From positions 15,514,826 through 15,578,825 of the forward strand of contig NC_072460.1 in assembly GCF_027596085.1 (NCBI RefSeq): DNA of 64,000 nt. Reading direction: 5' to 3'. Shown piece by piece: positions 58,890-64,000 of this stretch (positions within the stretch are counted from its first letter, which is position 1; each line of letters opens with the position of its first letter). The translations under genes and the position numbers were made by a program. The notes beneath the pieces were generated by a model. That model saw only the letters and a program-made list of their open reading frames with translations, ran no database searches and was not told the DNA's origin. This DNA is from Anoplopoma fimbria (Eukaryota > Chordata > Actinopteri > Perciformes > Anoplopomatidae).

Positions 58890-61800
58890 AGAAAAGAAGT
58901 GATCCGTTAACCCGTGTGGGAGAGAGGCATCTGGGTGGAAAAGTGAGAGAGATATGTTGCTAGAAAGAGAGGAATGGGAGTTGTTTTTTTTAGTCCTGGA
59001 GAGCGCTGGGCTGAGGTTTCTGTCCGTGTCGCTCCACCAGGCACCTATTCCAACTCAATCCGCACTCCCCCTTCCTCCCCCTTTCTCTCGTTTGGCCCGT
59101 CCCCAGTGGTTGGAGGAGGGCACAATTTCTACTAACGCTTAGTGTTTGAATCACTCCCTTTAAGCAACCATCACGGTTCATTAATTGGTTCAAATAAAGC
59201 CATCATACATGGATGCATAGGTTCATTTGATAAATGTTTTGGGGAATTTATGACTTACTTCTCCTTCTTCCCTCCCTGCTTCCTTTCAACTTTTATTTCC
59301 CTGTGTATTTATTCCTCTTTTGTCTCATTCCTTTTTTTCTTTTGCCCTCCAGCTTTCTTTATTCTCTTGTCAGCTTTCTTTCTTATCTTCACTGCTATTC
59401 ATTATCCCATTTACCTCCCCATCACTTCTTCTTATCAGTGTAAAATAATGTCTCTTTGTTTTCTTTACTGTCTCATTAATTTTGACATTCCTGCATCATT
59501 ACACTCACCCAGTAGCACAAACAACAAATGGGAAATAAAACCACACTAACAGATTGGGCATCCAGATTACCCCTCAAACACACACACACAAATAAACACA
59601 GACAGGCAGACAGGTGTTCTCAACAAACATGCAAACACACACAAAAGACGGCCACACACTCAGATCCTGTGAGCACACAAGAGGAAGAGGAATACCACTA
59701 GGATTTAAACTGGGAATATGCAGTGATTCGTGGTATTGATTCATTTATTTTATTTGCATAACTTTTATTATTTGGTTTTTTTCTTGCTTGTACATGTTGA
59801 ATATCCAGAATTATTTTCACAGCATTTAAGAATTTGAATCAAATATAATGTGAATTAAAAAATGTTGAAAATCCTGTACTGTTTGAATTACGTCCATGTA
59901 ATAAAGTGAAACCTTGTATTGACTTGCCAATTGAGACACAGATAATTTACTATGACAACCATTTTAGTGGTTTTTGCATTGAAATCAACAAACATTGAGC
60001 TTAACGATTCTTGGCCTTAGGGAACAGTAATTTGATAAAGTTAACTCGAAGTTCAACTTACTGGCTTTTTCCACAGCTTTCCACATTTCACAATCTTCAT
60101 CGAAAAAAACTTGAGTTGCCTAAGTTATTGTTACATGACCAAAGTATTAAACTTTGTCAGAGTAGGTTTTCACATCAACGGAATCTGCATTGGTGTATTG
60201 GTGCATAACAATAAACAGAGTAAATAAAAAACAAGTACTACAAAAGTCAAGAAATAAAGATATAGAATAGAAGAATGTACAATACAAATATGATAAAATG
60301 CTATAAAAAATATGTACAGTATATTTGTTTTAAAATGAAAGAGCTGAACAGTTTTAGAAGTAGTAGTTTTGTGCAGAAATGTGGAAAATATCATCCAGGG
60401 GATGTGCAGATATTCAGAGTTTTGAAGTATATATATTATGTGCAATGTCGTAGGAAATAATCACAAAACTGTGTGTTAATGTAACGCATCGAGACAGATG
60501 TTATAACGTCAAGAGTCTGTGTCAGCGAGGTTTTGGTCTTGATGGACCCAAAGCAAAAAAGAAACAGAAGCGCTTATGATTCAATGCGATTTAGTTTTGA
60601 AGGAAACGTATTTTGTCATCAATTATGTTTGCTTTGGACATAAAATGAGGTTGAGGTGAGATTGGTAAAAAATCTAATGAGGATGAGGTGATAGATTGGC
60701 AGTCTCCTGGGCTATCATCCAGGAGACTGCAGTTTATGTCCCATGCGAACCAAGTCCTTTTGTTGCTATTTTGTTTTGATTTAATCTGGTAGCCATTTTA
60801 AGCCTAACCATAATGCTTTTTACCCAACCAAGTGGTTTTGCTGTCTAAACAAAGTAGTTTTGTGACATGGGAGTTGTTTTGTTTCAATTTGAGTTTCACT
60901 CAAAGTATATTGAGAGAGCATTGTATTTGTATATAAAAGATTGTTTTCTCGTATAAACATTACGTTGCAAAAAGTGATTTGGCCTTTGTACTTCTGTTGG
61001 TAGGGGAAAACCTTCATATAGCATTACCCTTACAATATCTTGCTAAAGTACTTGCTGGATATGCTAACAGTTTGAAATTGTTAGCACAACAGCTGCACAG
61101 TAAATGTTCTAGGAAATTGTCAATACAAATGTGTGTTTGTCTGCTTAAACTCCAGGACACAGTAGGCGACCTGTCATTCTTCTTCTGTGGTTATCATCCG
61201 TCCTCCTCTCTCTCTTTCTCTGTAATCTGCCTGGGAGCTGTCAGAGCATCCCATACAGACTTTTATCCTCCTCTTGCCGCTGCTGTCGGTCAGTGGGTGA
61301 GAGAGAGACAGTGTGACCACTCAGTATTCCATCTGGACACACAAACACTTTCTTCGACCCTAAATGGCTTATGTCACAGAAGAAAAGACTCCGTCATTTT
61401 GGCTGAGCTACAGACACCAGAATGATCTTCTGTTACTCAACCGTTCAGTTTGAGAACAACGGAAGTTGCTGTTGTCCGTCAGACTAATTTGTTCTTTCTA
61501 AATGTCTTCCTCTGTTTGAATAGCCGTAGAAGTGTAAGGGCAGCTGCTTACTGAGTTACTCAGGTAACAATAAATTGCATTTCTAAAATAGTTCTTTGTG
61601 ATGTACGTTGCACTTTTAAGTTCAGTTTCGTGGTTGGTCTGTGTTTCTTCCTCAAGTCGAGAACTGGCCGAGCATCTAGGATGGATTAAAAGGTGAAGAG
61701 GCTCCTGGGCACAGTGTCTTTAGAGGCCCAGTGGCTGTTGCTTGTGAGCAGCCAAATGAAAAACTTCATCACAGGCGTACATGTTTTGAGCAAGAATTTG

Positions 61801-62201
61801 CCAAAGTAAGTAATGACACATTTCACAGGTTTCAATTCCCACATCTGAACAGATACCAATAACCCTGTTATTACAAAATTACGCTTAATTAAACTACTTG
61901 CTTACATTTAGGCAACACAATTAGGAATATATGAGGAATCGTACAGGTAGAGTAGAAGAGATTTTGTTACAAAAGGTAAATTCAGAGCCCCAGAGATCAC
62001 TAAAATGGTTGATCGAAAAATAAAATCCCCTAAAAAGCTCACATGCATACACAGATTGGGCTGAAGCTCACACACTTCTAGGGAACACCTGAGCAGCTGT
62101 GTGTGTCTGTGTGTGTATTTTCCCATGGACTCTGGAGCGCCGCCATCTAATCAAGCTACAGGAACCACTTTAGAAGATGAAAAGGTTTCTCTTCGACACA
62201 A

Positions 62202-62203
<2 letters not shown>
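58890..62203. other. Upstream flank of lama5, no gene recognised
   Basis: Presumed promoter and intergenic sequence. Pyrimidine-rich patches at 59060-59095 and 59260-59420. An A/T-rich stretch at 60190-60470 has words reminiscent of the body of the 42715 retroposon. A perfect hairpin at 60699-60730. I looked for RPS21, which flanks LAMA5 in human as I recall, and did not see it. Confidence 0.5.
60699..60730. other. Perfect 12-bp inverted repeat with 8-nt loop
   Basis: GCAGTCTCCTGG, loop GCTATCAT, then CCAGGAGACTGC, followed by AGTTTATGTCCCATG, a weak B-box-like word. It could be part of a tRNA-derived SINE head (stem-like arms), but no complete element was identified. Confidence 0.75.

Positions 62204-62297
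<94 letters not shown>
62204..62297. repeat. (CA)n microsatellite, upstream flank
   Basis: About 47 uninterrupted CA units. A shorter CA run lies at 62584-62610. Confidence 0.95.
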
Positions 62298-62299
<2 letters not shown>

Positions 62300-62579
62300 C
62301 ACACATAGATAACAGATGCTCAGGTAAGTCAAAGTATTATTTACAGGCCTTTTGGTTTGAAAGGCTGTTTATATCAGAAACAAATCCTTTACTGGTGAAC
62401 CTGCAGAGAAAAAAAAGGGAAAGAAGACAGAAAGTTAAGATAACTTCCATGTTTGTGCACAGTCTACACAGTCCAGAGTCCAGGAACCTCACACATCTAC
62501 TTCCTCCATCGTCTGTCGAACACATGCTGAACTCTGACCTGTGGCTGCTGTCTGCCTCATACTTTGACACACACGCAAA

Positions 62580-62610
<31 letters not shown>

Positions 62611-62616
<6 letters not shown>

Positions 62617-64000
62617 GCAGGGGTCAGTGACCTCCTGCGGTTTAAAGGAGTCTAGAGGCAGTGTGTTAATGCAGCAGAGCTTCATTCACTGACACACTAG
62701 AACATTCCACAGGCTGTTTGGAGGCTCACGGGTCACACTGGACACACTTGCGTGGTTTGTGTGCTCCCACTCACAGCCGCAACTTACACCAATGCTCATT
62801 ATCAATTTACCCATGGATTGTTTCATTCATTTTACAAAATGTCATAACATGTTTAAAATGTCTTCAAACTTTTTTTTTTTAGTTTTTATAACCAAACCTA
62901 AACCTAAACATGGCATCGGAAAAGACTTACATGGAGGAGACATGATAAGAGCAGACTGTTTTTAGTCACACTGAAATGCAAAAAATATATAGTGTTGGTA
63001 ATGGCGTGTCTCTCCATAAATTAAATTAACCTAATCTTTTCGCCGCTCTTGATCCATACTTAAAAGGCAGAATGAGTAGGATATTTCTCAAAAACAATGT
63101 ATAGACTCCTTCTAAATCATCGTTTATAACCCACTTGAAGTGTGTGGCAGGGTCAGCCCTCTATAAATACGTAATCAATTGTGTAAATCTGTTTGTGTTT
63201 AAGAAATAATCTCTGAGATTTTCACTTATAACTGTCTGTTAAGTCACCTGTAATGCACAGATATGAATGCGTATTCTAACTTCTCAACTAACTCTCAGAA
63301 AGAAAGAAATTCAACGTATTCCATCAATATGTTGAGATATTCATTTGACTGCATAAAAACAAAGAGGAATGGAGATCTTTAGGAAAACGGAGTAAAGAGA
63401 AAACCTGGGAAAGAGAAAAAAGCATGGGAAGAGAAGGACAAATAAAGAGGAAGATAGAGGGCTTGTCGTTTCACCTCATTAATCCGCTCGTTCTCTCCCT
63501 CTTTCTTCCTGAACTCTATAACTAATCTACTTCCTGGTTACCAGGGAGACCAAAGGAGAAATGAGGGATAGGCCACTTGTTGTCGCGGCAACTGCTAACT
63601 GCTCCATCAATTGAACCACTTACCCCCTGCTGGTCACTACACACACACACACACGCACACAGACGTACACAAACACACAAATGAAGAGGTTGGAATTTGT
63701 TTGAAAAGAAAGACTGGGAGGGAGGAAGGAATGGAGGGAAAGAAGGAAGTATCATAGGAAGTAAGAAAGTAGATTAAAAGTAATGCAAGTAAATGTGGCT
63801 GAGAAATGTGACAGATATTGGATACTTAAACATTGGAACTATAGCGTTCACATATTTGATTGGGGACTTGCTGTATTTTAACATTAAGTTGGCTTAGTGT
63901 GAATTTTGTCAGAGTTTAAATAGAAGTCAATCTGACAGGCAAACAAATTGGTGTAGGTGTAAGCTAGAGGAGCAGCTCTGCAGCTCCGAACTTCCTGTTC
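62611..64000. other. Distal upstream flank, nothing recognised
   Basis: AT-rich sequence with a short CA run (63640-63660) and GGAAGGAA-type purine patch (63717-63750). No exon, RNA or repeat family recognised. Confidence 0.55.

Noticed and set aside
60979..61425. 148-codon plus-strand open frame upstream of lama5
   Set aside because: No signal of a real protein, no detectable homology by eye, no exon-like boundaries.
58890..64000. A divergent neighbour gene such as rps21
   Set aside because: Looked for its short conserved N-terminal sequence on both strands and did not see it; the neighbour may lie beyond the window or the synteny may differ.

Overview
This window comes from a vertebrate nuclear genome, most likely a ray-finned (percomorph-like) fish. 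The pointers are a laminin alpha-5 gene with large introns, very many long (CA)n/(TG)n tracts, and several interspersed repeats of kinds I associate with teleost genomes. The species is inferred; no barcode or rRNA is present.

Only one gene can be supported: the 5' part of lama5 (laminin subunit alpha-5) on the minus strand. Twenty-three coding exons were placed by hand from GT/AG splice sites, phase continuity and resemblance to tetrapod LAMA5. They run from the signal peptide (start codon at 58829) down to an exon ending near 493, where the gene leaves the window. Together they encode about 960 residues with no stop or frameshift: signal peptide, laminin N-terminal (LN) domain (exons 1-6), eleven laminin EGF-like (LE) repeats (exons 6-22), and the start of the globular region after them (exons 22-23). 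Exons 10-16 are phase 1-1 modules; all but exon 11 hold one whole LE repeat.

Layout: 1-10.2 kb holds 16 clustered exons with short introns. At 10.2-25.3 kb, five exons are spread over larger introns. At 25.3-53.5 kb lies a single 28-kb intron 2 with microsatellites and repeats but no recognisable gene. At 53.5-58.8 kb are exons 2 and 1. At 58.8-64 kb is upstream flank with a possible TATA-like element and no second gene.

The most interesting signals concern exon recognition and protein architecture. Exon 7 sits between long (UG)n and (CA)n tracts that are complementary in the transcript. The exon 4 acceptor has a (UG)n tract where a pyrimidine tract would be. The exon 14 donor runs straight into a (CA)n tract. 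The fifth LE repeat has lost one canonical cysteine and gained another nearby. A poly-Asn run sits in the linker after LE3. Exon 23 ends in overlapping GTGAGTGAG donors. Repeat family names are from memory of consensus features, not from a search, and are marked tentative.
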